Part shown: positions 31,426 to 41,620 of the stretch, piece by piece
Numbering within the stretch: the stretch's first letter is position 1
How the letters are laid out: every line of letters begins with the position of its first letter
Notes under the pieces: model-generated
Told to the model about the DNA's origin: nothing
Databases searched by the model: none
Seen by the model: only the letters and a program-made list of their open reading frames with translations
Translations under genes and position numbers: made by a program
DNA from: Liopterus haemorrhoidalis
Taxonomy: Eukaryota; Arthropoda; Insecta; Coleoptera; Dytiscidae
NCBI GenBank assembly: GCA_963971575.1
Contig: OZ020611.1
Location: 48,187,007-48,251,006 of the forward strand
Length of the DNA: 64,000 nt
Direction: 5' to 3'

Positions 31426-32246
31426 AAAAATGTGCCTGCATGCATTTATTTTCACTGCATGCCTTGATCAGAAAGTCACTCCATGCCACTACTGCTAAGA
31501 GTGGTGAAAGAGGTGCAATTTAACTTCAAGCGTTAATATTGAAATTTTCTTCTGAATTCCGTCTGTATAGTAAGACGAGGATTTAATTTAATTTCGCGGT
31601 AAAAAAGACAAAAAAAAGAGAAGCATTTTTTACTTTACTATTTTAAAAATACGATGGCCTGTTATTTCGAGTTCCTCAATTTCATCTCCAATTCACAAAA
31701 CCATTCATTCATGTTTTTTGTGTAAAAGTAAATATAATTACAACCTTTAAAATACGAAGATTACTATACACCATTTTATTTAATCCATTCATAAATAACA
31801 TCCTGTTATGCTAAATATTATTAAGGCCGTTCTTAAAATTAAACTGTGAATAAATTAAAGAAACTGTTTCATCCGGTACAGTAAATGACTTTCGGAAACA
31901 AAGAAGGCTGAGTGACGTCACATCGATGACGTATGAAACTTGACCTATGCTAACATGAAAGCGTCTAATGGTCGGACATAGACGAGCCTACAGACAACAC
32001 CTACTGAATGCATGTTTAGTAATTCATGCTATTTAACTTGATTAGAGTTGGTAACATACACCCAACAACTTATTTTTATGCAGCAACAAGTGCTGTGGGA
32101 ATTATGCTAATTTGTTTATTGAAACGTTTTTGTTATATTTGGTTCTTGAACTTGGTAATGTTCTCTTTATTTAATTTAAAGTAGTTAATGGAGCAGTTCT
32201 ATAACTATGCACTATAAATATTAAAAATATAACCATATACAGGGTG
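31426..32246. other. Unassigned stretch
   Basis: Nothing recognised. The short perfect palindrome TGACGTCA at 31913-31920 matches a CRE-type site, but there is no gene beside it. Confidence 0.35.
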
Positions 32247-33583
32247 CAGGCGCGCACTCAGGGGCATTTATTCTTAGGGAGAGCTCAGCAGACAAAGCAC
32301 CGAATTTTTCAAGATGAAAAGATGACAGTGGGCCACAAACGGCCCGTTTTGATAAACCCCAAACAAAAAAATGTTTAGTAAAATTTTTAGTTTTAAATTT
32401 TTTTTTTTTTTGTTAATTAAAAAATTCTAACTTAAGAACTGATTACTGACTAAGAAATCTGCTGACTTTTTTCTACCTAGATAAAAAATACGGTTCTCCT
32501 TAGTTAACGCCTTCAGATCGTATCTTAAAATCTACGTAAGATAGAGACCTGCGGTTTATATATTTGAAATCCTGAGGTCCTAAAGGACCTTGGGACTCAT
32601 TTTGAAGCAAAACACACCAAAAAAATGTTTGTTAAATTTTTAGTTTTTCAATTTTTACGGGACCGCCAACATATTAGACCGGGAGCTCATGACATTTTTG
32701 GTCTCCGATTTCATACAGCATGCCTTTTGGAGGAGAGAATATTTACCCTGTGACAACAAAAAAGGGATGGTACTAAACCCCTGCACGCTTTCCGGTCATA
32801 GGGAAAATTGCATTTCCATTTGCACAAAATTTTTGTGTTTTTCTCTGACTTAATATTGCTTGCCCTTTTGTCAAAAGAAAGTTATAACAAATTTAAAGTC
32901 TTTTAATTATAGGCATGCTGTAGGAAAACGCGGAAAATCATATTTTTTTTATTACATGACCGTTACATGACAAGATCACATGACCGTTTGAGCCCTTTGG
33001 GACCCTCCGAATCGCATGCACATATTTAAAAGACTTTAAATTTGTTATAACTTTCTTTTGACAAAAGGGCAAGCAATATTAAATCAGAGAAAAGCACAAA
33101 AATTTTGTGTTTAAGTGGAAATGCAATTTTCCCTATGACCGGAAAGCGTGCAGGGGTTTAGTACCATCCCTTTTTTGTTGTCACAGGGTAAATATTCTCT
33201 CCTCCAAAAGGCATGCTGTATGAAATCGGAGACCAAAAACTGTCATGAGCTCCCGGTCTATATATATAAGCTGACCATTTTTTTCAATGATAAAACCAGG
33301 ACATTTAAAATAGCTCAAGCACAAACGTGCACTATAGGGGGGGGGGGGGGTCTTTGGATCCTGATCCCTCCAGGATAAAAAAATCATATACTGAATCAAT
33401 AAAAACTAAGCTACTGAAAATAAAATCTCCTTTTTCGTTGATAAAAAACAAATTATAGTCAAAATGTAATTAATATATAAAACTACCCCTCCCCGTAAAG
33501 AGGCAGTAATAATTTTGTATTATTTAACGGATATTACGTAGTAATAGATCCCCATTCAATCCATTTTTCTAGGTGCGCGCCTG
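32247..33583. mobile_element. 1.34-kb element with CAGGCGCGCAC ends and an internal long hairpin
   Basis: The ends CAGGCGCGCACTCAGG and, inverted, CAGGCGCGCACCTAGA look like hAT termini, but I found no matching 8-bp flanks (ACAGGGTG against CTCAGGCA). The centre is a long inverted repeat (arms 32675-32906 and 33026-33260). Between the left end and the arm lie CAGTGGGCCACAAACGGCCC and AATCCTGAGGTCCTAAAGGA blocks. A 13-base G-run lies at about 33339. No transposase is present. Confidence 0.6.
32675..33260. repeat. Long inverted repeat, about 235-bp arms, about 97% matched
   Basis: The arm 32675-32906 (starting TAGACCGGGAGCTCATGACA) and the arm 33026-33260 (ending in its complement) match across their whole length with only a few substitutions and small indels. 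They are separated by a 119-base loop containing ACATGACCGTTACATGACAA. If transcribed, this would give a long double-stranded RNA hairpin. The arms encode nothing recognisable. Confidence 0.93.
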
Positions 33584-33930
33584 CTCAGGCAGTATGAATA
33601 ATAGTGGCTATTGTTGAATATATGTTTAAAAAATATTTGGAAATAAGCTTATATTTTTTGTTTTTAAGTAAAAAAATGCAATTAAATGTACTTCTTTTAT
33701 TTATATTGTATGTTAAGAAAGTAATTTTGAACAAAACCGCCCACTGCTGTGCCGTTTTTTTGTTTTTTACGCGCGTATTGAAAGATGGATCGATTACTCG
33801 ATCTTTTGAAAAATTGAAAATTTTATATTTTGTGTCCTTAAACTGTACTGGTTATATTTCACGACTAACCAGGACCAATGACAAAAAACCAGTACTGTAC
33901 TGGTAAAACCAGTACGTATGGTCACCTTAA
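33584..33930. other. Stretch ending in a GGTGACCATACGT terminus
   Basis: Read inverted from 33929, TAAGGTGACCATACGTACTG matches the first 16 bases of the segment starting at 35162. It therefore looks like the right end of a DNA element whose left end I cannot find. GTACTGGT-type motifs (CCAGTACTGTACTGGTAAAACCAG region, 33888-33912) form local palindromes. Frames here have no similarity. Confidence 0.45.
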
Positions 33931-34465
33931 TATATAAGGGAGGTATTGTGATCATACCGATTTTGACATTTCGAGATTTCGATGGATCTCCACGAATTGA
34001 GGTCCCTACATAAGGTTTTGACTATTTTTAGCATGATGTCTGTCGGTCTGTCTATCCGTCTGACATAAATTGAGTGACAGCACGAGTTGATCAACTTTTG
34101 GTAAAAATCGGTTGACTAAAAATGAGAGTTTACTCGTGTCGATTTTAAGGTTTTTGCGAATATTTCACAACAGAAAAAAATTTCGAAAAAATTTATTTAA
34201 CAAAAGTTGCTATAAAAGAAATAACTAACAACTTTTATTTGAGACATTATTTTATAAAAAATTTCGAAAAATTTTTCAAAAATTTTTCGAATTCAAAGTA
34301 TCTATTTTTTTATACTTACATGTAACGTTACCATGGTAATGATAAATAATATCTCTGTTAGAAAATATTGGGCCAAGTTATTTCTACTCTGCTGCTAGAA
34401 TGTAGTTTATACAAGTACTTTGTGATGGCGGTTGGTCCTGTGGTGGCCATAGCTGATTTTGTTCT
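33931..34465 (+). repeat. M1 repeat, copy C
   Basis: It contains AAGGGAGGTATTGTGATCAT, GACATTTCGAGATTTCGATG, a very short TCTG tract (about 34038-34062), GGTAAAAATCGGTTGACTAA and GGTGGCCATAGCTGATTTT. The first bases of M1 are missing, cut by the GGTGACCATACGT end. The TCTG tract is reduced to about four units, in contrast to copies B and D. Confidence 0.85.
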
Positions 34466-34564
34466 TTTGAAATTTAAAAAATAAGCTGTGGCCAAATGTA
34501 AATGATGATCAAATGAAAAAAAGGTTCTCCCCTCTCCCTTGCAAACTACAAACCCGGAAATTTT

Positions 34565-34624
34565 GTATCAAAATCTCGCGGACCTGCAAAAAAATCTCAA
34601 GGACCGGCAGTTGAGAAACGCTGC
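34565..34624 (-). mobile_element. hAT MITE right-end fragment
   Basis: Inverted from 34624 the sequence reads CAGCGTTTCTCAACTGCCGG, followed by a degenerate GGTCC/GGTCCGCG block. It belongs to the CAGNGTTTCTCAA family seen at 16533 and 52946. The other end is absent. Confidence 0.65.
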
Positions 34625-34874
34625 TCTAAGCGGAACTTTTTTAGGTTGTCATGAGGTTACTTGAGTTATTTCATATTTCACGCTGGTATCTGAAAATTTA
34701 AAATTCCAATAGTGAAACCATGGAAACGAATGACATATTTTTACATATTTTAAAGATAAATAAAATAAATAAATGGAAAATTTGTATTAAGAATGACACA
34801 AAAAATTAGAATATACTGAAAATGACATTTTATAATGATATTAACCTTAACTTAAAAATGTTTATTGTAAGCAC

Positions 34875-35053
34875 AGCCTGTTTCTTTGGTTTAAATGGAA
34901 CTAGATTTTCAATTTTAGTAACTTACCGATTAAGTGTGGCTTTTGATAAATTTGTTTTGCAAAAACCTACTTCAAACCATAAAAGAAGAGCTCATGACAA
35001 CTTAAAAAAAATGAAAATTCCAGTTAGTTCCGCCTAATTATTTGGAATAGCCT
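34875..35053. mobile_element. AGKCTRTTCC foldback MITE (about 180 bp), copy 1
   Basis: The left end reads AGCCTGTTTCTTTGGTTTAA, then ATGGAACTAG. The right end, inverted, reads AGGCTATTCCAAATAATTAG, then GCGGAACTAA. Other copies are at 44006-44164, 56495-56680 and (truncated) 56823-56963. A further diverged half copy follows at 35054-35160. It has no coding capacity, and the superfamily is unknown. Confidence 0.7.
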
Positions 35054-35161
35054 ATATGATTTACAAAGCTTAAGCAAAACGGTCAAAAGCTCGAATCAAA
35101 CTATAAAAGTTACTAGATTGCAAAATATAGTTCCGCTCAAAGGTTTGGAATAGCCTATAAG

Positions 35162-35285
35162 TAAGGTGACCATACGTCCCGAATTCGCAGGGACAGTCCC
35201 GAATTTCCGCCTTGCGTCCCAAATTTTCTCAAAGACAATATTTGTCCCAAATTCGGGTTTTTTGTCCCGAACCGTTCCGAACTTT
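35162..35285 (+). mobile_element. GGTGACCATACGTCCCG terminus with CCCGAATT repeats
   Basis: TAAGGTGACCATACGTCCCG is followed by degenerate repeats of the GTCCCGAATT/GTCCCAAATT type (four or five within 100 bp). Such iterated subterminal motifs are common in hAT elements. I could not identify a matching right end downstream. Confidence 0.5.
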
Positions 35286-36539
35286 AGAAAATGTACTTAT
35301 TTTCAATATTTATTTTTAATATATTTCAACTGAAATTATGGCAAATTATTTACAAAACTCGAACTAAAAAAAATCTACCGAAAGAGTATTTTCCTTGATG
35401 AACAGCTTTTGGACAAGTGACAAGACTCAACTTGATGTAGACACCAATATTATTGATTAAAGTAAATTATGAAAAAAACTGTGCGCATTTTTATAAAATG
35501 ATTCAAAGCAAAAATGATCTACGCAAAAAGAACCATAGTTCGGAAAAATATAAATAGTTTTCTACTGAGTAATTTTAATGAATAAATTGTGAATTTATTT
35601 AACAAATACTGTGAATTTACTAATATTCTTTTTAATAATATAAGTTAATTATCTGTGATTGGAAATTTTTATTTATTATAAATTATAAAAATTTATTGTA
35701 TATAATTTGCAATCCCCTAACAACAGTTCAACAACTTAAAAAAAGCTTCTTAAAAAATAATACATCACTGTCATATGACGTAGTTGACCATAACCTACAA
35801 CAAACTGGGCATGTCTACAGAATATCAATTCTAAGCTGTTAGAAACTGCATATACACGTAGTAAAAGTGAAGTAATGCAGTGTGAAAGTACTATTATTAT
35901 TTTCATTCATTCGTTCAGTTGGTACCATGCAAGAGGTAGGGGGATTCCCCCGACAAACTCATGAACCGTGCTCCCCTCTACCGTCTTGTCTAGGAAATAT
36001 TTCATTCATGCTTTTAAAGTCTTGCACTTGCAGTGAAGATCACCCACATTGATGCTATTATGTTTTTTTTTTTCAATTGAGATGTTGGATTATTGTGGGA
36101 TATTATTTTTTTGAATACCTGTATAACGGATATTTGAGAAAATGTAGTCTTTCTTTGTTTATAAAGAAATATAGAAAAGGTAAATGTCAAATGTCTATTG
36201 TGGTATTTAGGATCTGGGAAATATGTGACCACAAAACATAAAAGCAAAGTGGATGTTGTGAGCATCTTTATCATTTGAAGGATACAGGGGAAAATTACGG
36301 TTTGTTAGGTCTAGGAATTTTCCAGAGAATCATGTATTTTGTTATTTTTTGCTGAGTTTGACATTGGCTAAAACATGTATGCTTTATGTTAACGACTTAA
36401 GAAAAGATCAATTCATTTGAGATTTTTCGACCAAAAATAAAAAAATTTTTTTTACCTAATATCAAAATTTATGTTCAGCCTTATTACACACATTTATGAT
36501 TTCTTTCTTAGTGACTTTAGGTGTCTTTAGGTTAGTCTG
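35286..36539. other. AT-rich stretch, nothing coding
   Basis: A locally GC-richer block at 35930-35993 (GTAGGGGGATTCCCCCGAC forms a near-palindrome) stands out but matches no family I know. No other feature is supported. Confidence 0.4.
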
Positions 36540-37161
36540 TGTCTTTAGGTGTAGGTATGACCACAATAGAATCCTTACGTCACTCATGTGTCCGTCTGTA
36601 TATCTGTGTACACAGTAGAAATTTTAAGCTGAACATAGAAAGTTGAAATTTGGCATGCTTGTACACCTTTTTAACCAAGATGTAGGAAAAATATAGAGTT
36701 CAAAAAAACACTTTTTTGTGTGGGGTAACAAATGAAACCTGTTAATGGATAAAAAAAAATATATATTTTTGAAAAATATTTGTTTTTTATGGAATTATCA
36801 AAAACATTTGTCCCGCACTCTATTTCCAAGAGGGGTTGATCTAAAAATCTCCATAGTGTACAAAGATTAGAACTGGGATTGTTCAACAGGAATTTTTGAT
36901 CAGATTATTTTTCGAAAAACTAATATTATTCGAAAAATATCGATTTTTTTGTGTCGATGAAAAAATATTTTTTAAATTTACTGTGTGGTATCAAAATGAA
37001 ATATATGGCACGTACATAAGCAGCGGAAACTAGTTTTTTTTAAATTCTTCATTTGAACATTCCAAAACATTTTTCCAAAAATATACTAAAAAATATATTG
37101 TCCCGCACCCTTTAACTTAAAAGTGTAAAACCAAAAATCTGAAAACAATCTAGATAATGTA

Positions 37162-38462
37162 CAATGTGTCTCAAAAAAAATTTTATATTTAGTGGATCGA
37201 TTAAAAAAAAGTAAGCCGTATATAGAAAAAATGTTTATTAATTATTAAAATACACTTTTTGGGGATTTATTTCTTAAAAATAATATCGTCTAAATGTAGA
37301 TCCTCGAGTTTCGGCACTCATTTAATCGAACAGTAAAATTACTTATGACGTCTCGGCAGGTGGACTCAGGGATGGCTGCCATTTCGTGACGGATATTTTC
37401 TTTCAAATGCGCCAGTGAAGTCGGTTTGTTGGCGTAAACTTAAGATAACCCCATAGGAAAAAGTCCTTAGGGGTTAAATCTGGACTGCGTGGAGGCCAAT
37501 TTATGTCACTTCTCCGGGAGATCAATTTGCCTGAGAAAATTTCACGAACACGTGGCAGAGACATATTGGACGTGTGTGAAGTTGCTCCGTCCTGTTGGAA
37601 CCATGTTCTTTGGTTATAGCCAGGAAAGTGTTGCAGTTCAGGTACCAAAAAGTTGTCTAACATCTCCACATAACGCTCTGAATTCACTGTAACTGCACGC
37701 CCCCTTTCCTCTTCAAAAAAGTAATGGCCGATAATTCCTCGCGCCGACATCGCAGCCCATACGGTCACTTTAGGCGAATGTAGGGGTTTCTGATGTTTGC
37801 GTTTCGGATTCGTCGCACTCCAGTAGCGGCAGTTCTGCTTATTTACGTGGCCATTAAGATGAAAATGAGCTTCATCCGAAAACAAAATGTTGGTAAACGT
37901 TGAAAATCGCTCAATCACCTGATTTACGAAATTAAGTCTCTGACTGGCATCTTGGGGCTTTAATTCTTGCACCAATTGAATTTTGTAGGGGTGCAGCTTT
38001 AGGTCTTTGTGCATAATGCGATGTAATGATGATCTATGCACATTTAAAGCACTTGCGCGCTTCCGAATTGAAAGGCTCGGGTCGTCACGAACAGACTGAT
38101 TAACATTCTCCACGTTTTCTACCGTTCTTGATGACCTAGGTCGCCCGGATTTTGATTTATCCAGCGTTGTACCAGTCTCTTCAAACTTTTTTACCCTATG
38201 TCGAATGAGAGGAATGCTTGGCGCATCATTTAAGTGCCGAAAACCTCGAATACTGCAGAATTTTCTACGCGCTACAGTCGCCGAATCACCGTTTTTGTAA
38301 AACTCTCGCACGCATAACGCGCGGTCTGCTCCCGAGAAACGCTCCATAGCGACTGAATTCCCAAGAGCCAGGCTACCGATTGACATAACCCCCGCGCCCC
38401 TCGGATACGTTGCGTTCACGCAGTAAGCTAAATAAATATAAAATTTCTTTTGAGACACCTTG
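37162..38462 (-). mobile_element. Full-length DD41D Tc1/mariner element, copy 2 (1.30 kb)
   Basis: It is flanked by TA on both sides (37160-37161 and 38463-38464). Ends are CAAGGTGTCTCAAAAGAAAT (inverted from 38462) and CAATGTGTCTCAAAAAAAAT (from 37162). It is inserted in the 3' half of an M2 repeat and closely matches copy 1 at 25198-26505. Confidence 0.95.
37267..38347 (-). pseudogene. DD41D transposase, nearly intact, copy 2
   Basis: From ATG at 38347 (MERFSGADRALCVREFYKNG) the frame is open through both helix-turn-helix segments and all three catalytic aspartates: FSDEAHFHLNG, FQQDGATSHTS and DLTPKDFFLWGY. The second and third are 41 residues apart. The frame breaks just after GYLK, where seven bases present in copy 1 are missing (about 37440). 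A further single base is missing near the 3' end (about 37310). The last 50 or so residues are therefore out of frame. At about 1.08 kb it is the best-preserved gene in the window, inactive only by C-terminal lesions. Nothing suggests a host promoter. Confidence 0.95.
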
Positions 38463-38600
38463 TATATAGATATGAACCGGAAACCTACGAAAGGAATTTT
38501 TGATCAGATTGTGTCTTTGGAAAATATTGCAGTTTTTGTTAACAACAGAATGAATTATTTTTATAATTTATGGTTTGATTATGGTTAATAATGTTGTTTT

Positions 38601-38745
38601 TTAAAATATATTGTTGGCTAATGGCCTTTGCGCCTTAGGCAATTAGCCAGGACAATTATCGGAAAATTTCATGCCTGAACGGGATTCGATCCCGAGACCT
38701 TAGAAACGCACCTGTTTAACACTACCAGTCGGCTACAATGTTTTT
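38601..38745 (-). mobile_element. tRNA-derived SINE
   Basis: On the minus strand TAGCCGACTGGTAG (38735-38722) fits box A. GGGATCGAATCCC (38693-38681) fits box B very well. The interval of about 30 bp and the paired GGGATCGAATCCC arm look like a tRNA T-arm. Downstream, AAGGCGCAAAGGCC recalls the GGCGCAAATAGCC block in the 3' tail of the LINE at 19546-20308. The unit ends in an A/T-rich tail near 38605. Confidence 0.7.
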
Positions 38746-39109
38746 TGAAATTTAAAATGTAATAAAATTTTTAACAGCTGAGATCATGCTATTATACGTC
38801 ATACTATAAGTCATACGTCATGATTCAACCTATTGTTTGAATTATTTTAATTTTTTGTTTTTAAGGTATCAGAGAGGAACAAATCATTTATAATAGTGAA
38901 ATACTTATAAATCAAATAACTCATTGTTAATTATGAAAACATGTTTCTGAAATTGAAAAATATTAAACAATTTATCAATACATTTCTAATTAATTTAATG
39001 AAGACTTACGATACTTACTTAGATACGAAGTAAATGCAGAAAAAATCGCTGGGATACTTAAATTTAAATTTTATTATTATAGAAATTATATTGTCATATA
39101 TTCACTTAC
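38746..39109. other. AT-rich stretch, nothing recognised
   Basis: No supported feature. Confidence 0.4.
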
Positions 39110-39175
39110 ACTTATTAAATACATAAAAAACTCTGAAATGTGTGAAATTTCACACTTAATAGTTACTTATGTAGC
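39110..39175 (+). repeat. Palindrome-bearing 60-bp dispersed repeat, copy 2
   Basis: CTTATTAAATACATAAAAAA is followed by GAAATGTGTGAAATTTCACA and CTTAATAG. The palindrome core is TGTGAAATTTCACA here, differing at the middle from the copies at 13108 and 61973 but keeping its symmetry. Confidence 0.6.
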
Positions 39176-39222
39176 AAAAGAATAAATTAGTATTTTACCC
39201 TACTGCGCTAATTTTAGTGTAA

Positions 39223-39757
39223 TGCCTGGGCTACACCTGCATCTATCGGCGCTAAACTTCGGTTTAACGTGACATACACGCTAATGTGGCCAGATACTAT
39301 CGGTTTGCGTTCACAGTATTAGCAGTGCGCGCCACTAGACACATGACGATAACTGAAGTGGCGGTTTTAGAGCGCACATCAAAGGAACTTAGCGCAGAGC
39401 GTAGTATGTTCTGTTGGCGCGTATTGTTGTTTATCCGGCATCATTTGAGGTTATGTTATACATATTTCTTTACAACTTATTTGTGTCAAAATCAGATAAG
39501 ATTATGTTTGAATATGTAAAATTAAATGTAAAAAATAATTTTAGGGTGCAGTTATGATGGATATACACCATTATTTTATTTAATTTACAGCAAAATAAAT
39601 ACGCTTGTACCTTGTAAACGTAAATAAAGTGTAGCGGCGAAAACGCAGCTATGGCCACAAGATGCGTTTTAGCACGATATCGATAGATGCAGTTTAGCAC
39701 GAATTTATATAGCGCGCAATTATCGGCAAAGCTTATAACGCAAGTGTGGCCCAGGCA
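39223..39757. mobile_element. TGCCTGGGC-ended MITE (535 bp)
   Basis: Ends TGCCTGGGCTACACCTGC and, inverted, TGCCTGGGCCACACTTGC are flanked by TAA on the left and TAT on the right. This may be a decayed 3-bp Harbinger-type duplication. The interior contains several GCGCTAA/TTTAGCGC-like motifs and TATCGATAGATGCA near the right side, mirrored by GCATCTATCGGCG near the left. It is non-coding. Confidence 0.7.
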
Positions 39758-39928
39758 TATGAGATACTCAGCTAAAGCGATAATCATCGCAAGGCAGTAA
39801 TTCATATAATATTTTTTTCTACAAACGGCACTAAAAAAAATATGGATTTTCCTCAACGTTACTTCTGACGTTTTAATGAACAACTCGTTACTTTGGATGC
39901 CATAAATACGAATTGAATGTGAAACAAT
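39758..39928. other. Spacer, nothing recognised
   Basis: Short spacer between two inverted-repeat elements. Confidence 0.35.
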
Positions 39929-40956
39929 CAGCCGTATGAATAAAGTTGAAGTAAATGCTCATAAGTAGAAGGTAGAAGTAAAAGCATTTGCTTCGAGTAA
40001 AAGGTCGGAGTAAAAGCATTTGCTTCTTTTTATATCAATTATGATTACCTTTTACTTACAAGTCAATGCTTCTACCGGTGAGTAAATGGTCAAGAGGATG
40101 TGTTTATGTTGAAACCTGAAAATCAGTATTTATCAAAATCGTACTACTTCTTTCTGATTGCTGTCAACTTGAAATTAATTTATAAACACTATCAAAACTG
40201 TACTAGTGCTGTACTAAGTTCCATGTTTGACATATCAGTTTATTTTTATTGGTGTAAAGTCATGTACAGATTCAGAGCACTTTATACCTACACTTGTGAA
40301 CATTTCACTGGCATCACAAATTACCTATACATTTAGCATAGGTTTTCCTTTACGATTGACATATTCATCTTCATGGATCTTCGGATTTCTATCCCTACCT
40401 ATATGTGTACAGTCAATGACACCAACTGCGGTTGGAAAACGGCATTTTCTTTGCCACATTTTTTTCGCCTTCACTAATAAATTTTGGGAAGTAAGAAATT
40501 TAATCCAGTTGCCAACTTGTGCAACTATTTGATAAACAACACTGCTGACAGTCAGTGATACTGTGGATTGTTCCACCCCAAGTTCCTCACCGATACTTCT
40601 TTGAAATCCAAGATCAGCTAGATATCTCAACAAAAAAAAAGTTACTTAAAAATTATTAGCTAAACACTCCATGTTCAATATCCGCCATGGCAATTAGTTC
40701 ACTACAACACTTTTTCACAAGTGAGTATATGAATATATAGATGCATGTTTTTCGAAGCATTTGCTTATAATTTAAAGTAAAAGGTCTGTTTTATTCATAA
40801 CCATTTACTTCTGTCTTGAGCAAAAGATCAACAAAAAAGCATTTGCTTCTTACTCATAAGTAGAAGGTTTTGCTTGCATTTTTATTCATATTGTTGGAAG
40901 GATTTGCTACATAATTTGCTAGTAAAAGGTTATGTTTATTTTTATTCATACGGCCC
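39929..40956 (-). mobile_element. PIF/Harbinger element, internally deleted (about 1.03 kb)
   Basis: The ends GCCGTATGAATAAAGTTG and, inverted, GGGCCGTATGAATAAAAATA match. Both subterminal regions carry many copies of AAAGCATTTGCTT and AGTAAAAGGT (39960-40080 and 40757-40935). A Harbinger nuclease fragment lies between them on the minus strand. Flanks share AAT, but a standard TWA duplication is not clear, so edges may be off by a few bases. Confidence 0.85.
40325..40633 (-). pseudogene. Harbinger (HARBI1-like) nuclease, N-terminal half
   Basis: The minus-strand frame reads LRYLADLGFQRSIGEELGVE, QSTVSLTVSSVVYQIVAQVG and NWIKFL, then FPTAVGVIDCTHIGRDRNPK and EDEYVNRKGKPMLNV. The order 'lrfla.GsfQ...g....v.QstvSr.v..v...i' followed by 'FP.v.G.IDcTHI.i....' and 'yvNRKG..s.N' is characteristic of Harbinger transposases. 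The first catalytic aspartate is in IDCTHI. Similarity stops after NRKGKPMLNV, so the second and third acidic residues are lost. There is no in-frame stop in this part. Confidence 0.9.
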
Positions 40957-41444
40957 AATATCTATTTTATTTCCTGGAGATTAACCTCTTACCATAATCC
41001 TACAAAAGAATACATGAAATTTAGTTTTAATCCCGTTTGTAATTAAAACATTTTTACAAACATTAGAATTACGTCTTAGGAACACAAATATTGCTGATTC
41101 ACTTTGCAAAAATAACTGTAGCATAAAAGTAGCCGTTTTATTTCTCATGTTTGATTATCATTACATCCGGTCCAATTAAAACGACACAGAAAGTTCCTTA
41201 CTTACACTCATGACTCAAAAATGCAAACAAACAATACATGAAATCATTTTACGGTGAGTTCAAACATGTTGATGTGTATTTTATCAATGGCATAATAACG
41301 GCTGGCCTAAAAGACATTCCATTTGATTTAAATTCATCAATAAATCTGCTGTCCAGTACTGATAATTTTGATATTGCAATTAAATGTCGTCTGTTCAAAT
41401 ATTTCGGGGACTGACCCAGGGATTTCGGTGTTAGGATAGTCATC
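40957..41444. other. AT-rich stretch, nothing recognised
   Basis: No supported feature. Confidence 0.4.
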
Positions 41445-41620
41445 ATCAACGCCGACGTTTCGCACAGGCAAAGCAGGCACTTTCTTGTAGTGCAAAATTT
41501 AGAAAGACATCAAAATATTAAATGCATGCATAGCCAATCCGTTTATTACTTTTATTCATAGGACGGAAAAATATTTTGACTGTGGCGGCAAAAAGCAGTA
41601 CCGCTGGTGTGTTTATCATA
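41445..41620 (+). repeat. Dispersed 180-200 bp repeat, copy 2
   Basis: It matches 3215-3410: ACGCCGACGTTTCGCACAGG, AAAGCAGGC, ATCAAAATATTAAATGCATG and CTGTGGCGGCAAAAAGCAGT appear in the same order. No element type can be assigned. Confidence 0.6.

Larger units (their letters stand above)
36540..38600 (+). repeat. M2 repeat split by DD41D copy 2
   Basis: M2 starts at GTGTAGGTATGACCACAATA. It has a short TCTG remnant (36592-36610), then GCTGAACATAGAAAGTTGAA and GGCATGCTTGTACACC. The 3' half is partly duplicated (two GTCCCGCAC blocks, at 36812 and 37101). At 37160-37161 it is cut at a TA by the DD41D element. It resumes at 38465 with ATATGAACCGGAAACC and AATTTTTGATCAGATTGTG. Confidence 0.8.

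Noticed and set aside
31913..31920. TGACGTCA as a cAMP-response promoter element
   Set aside because: No gene or transcription start signal is nearby, and an 8-base palindrome is expected by chance in 64 kb.
32675..33260. Hairpin as a microRNA precursor
   Set aside because: Arms of about 235 bp with near-perfect pairing are far too long for a miRNA precursor; a long hpRNA is the only reasonable RNA reading.
32239..33591. 8-bp hAT duplication around the CAGGCGCGCAC element
   Set aside because: ACAGGGTG and CTCAGGCA agree at only two positions, so I do not claim a duplication.
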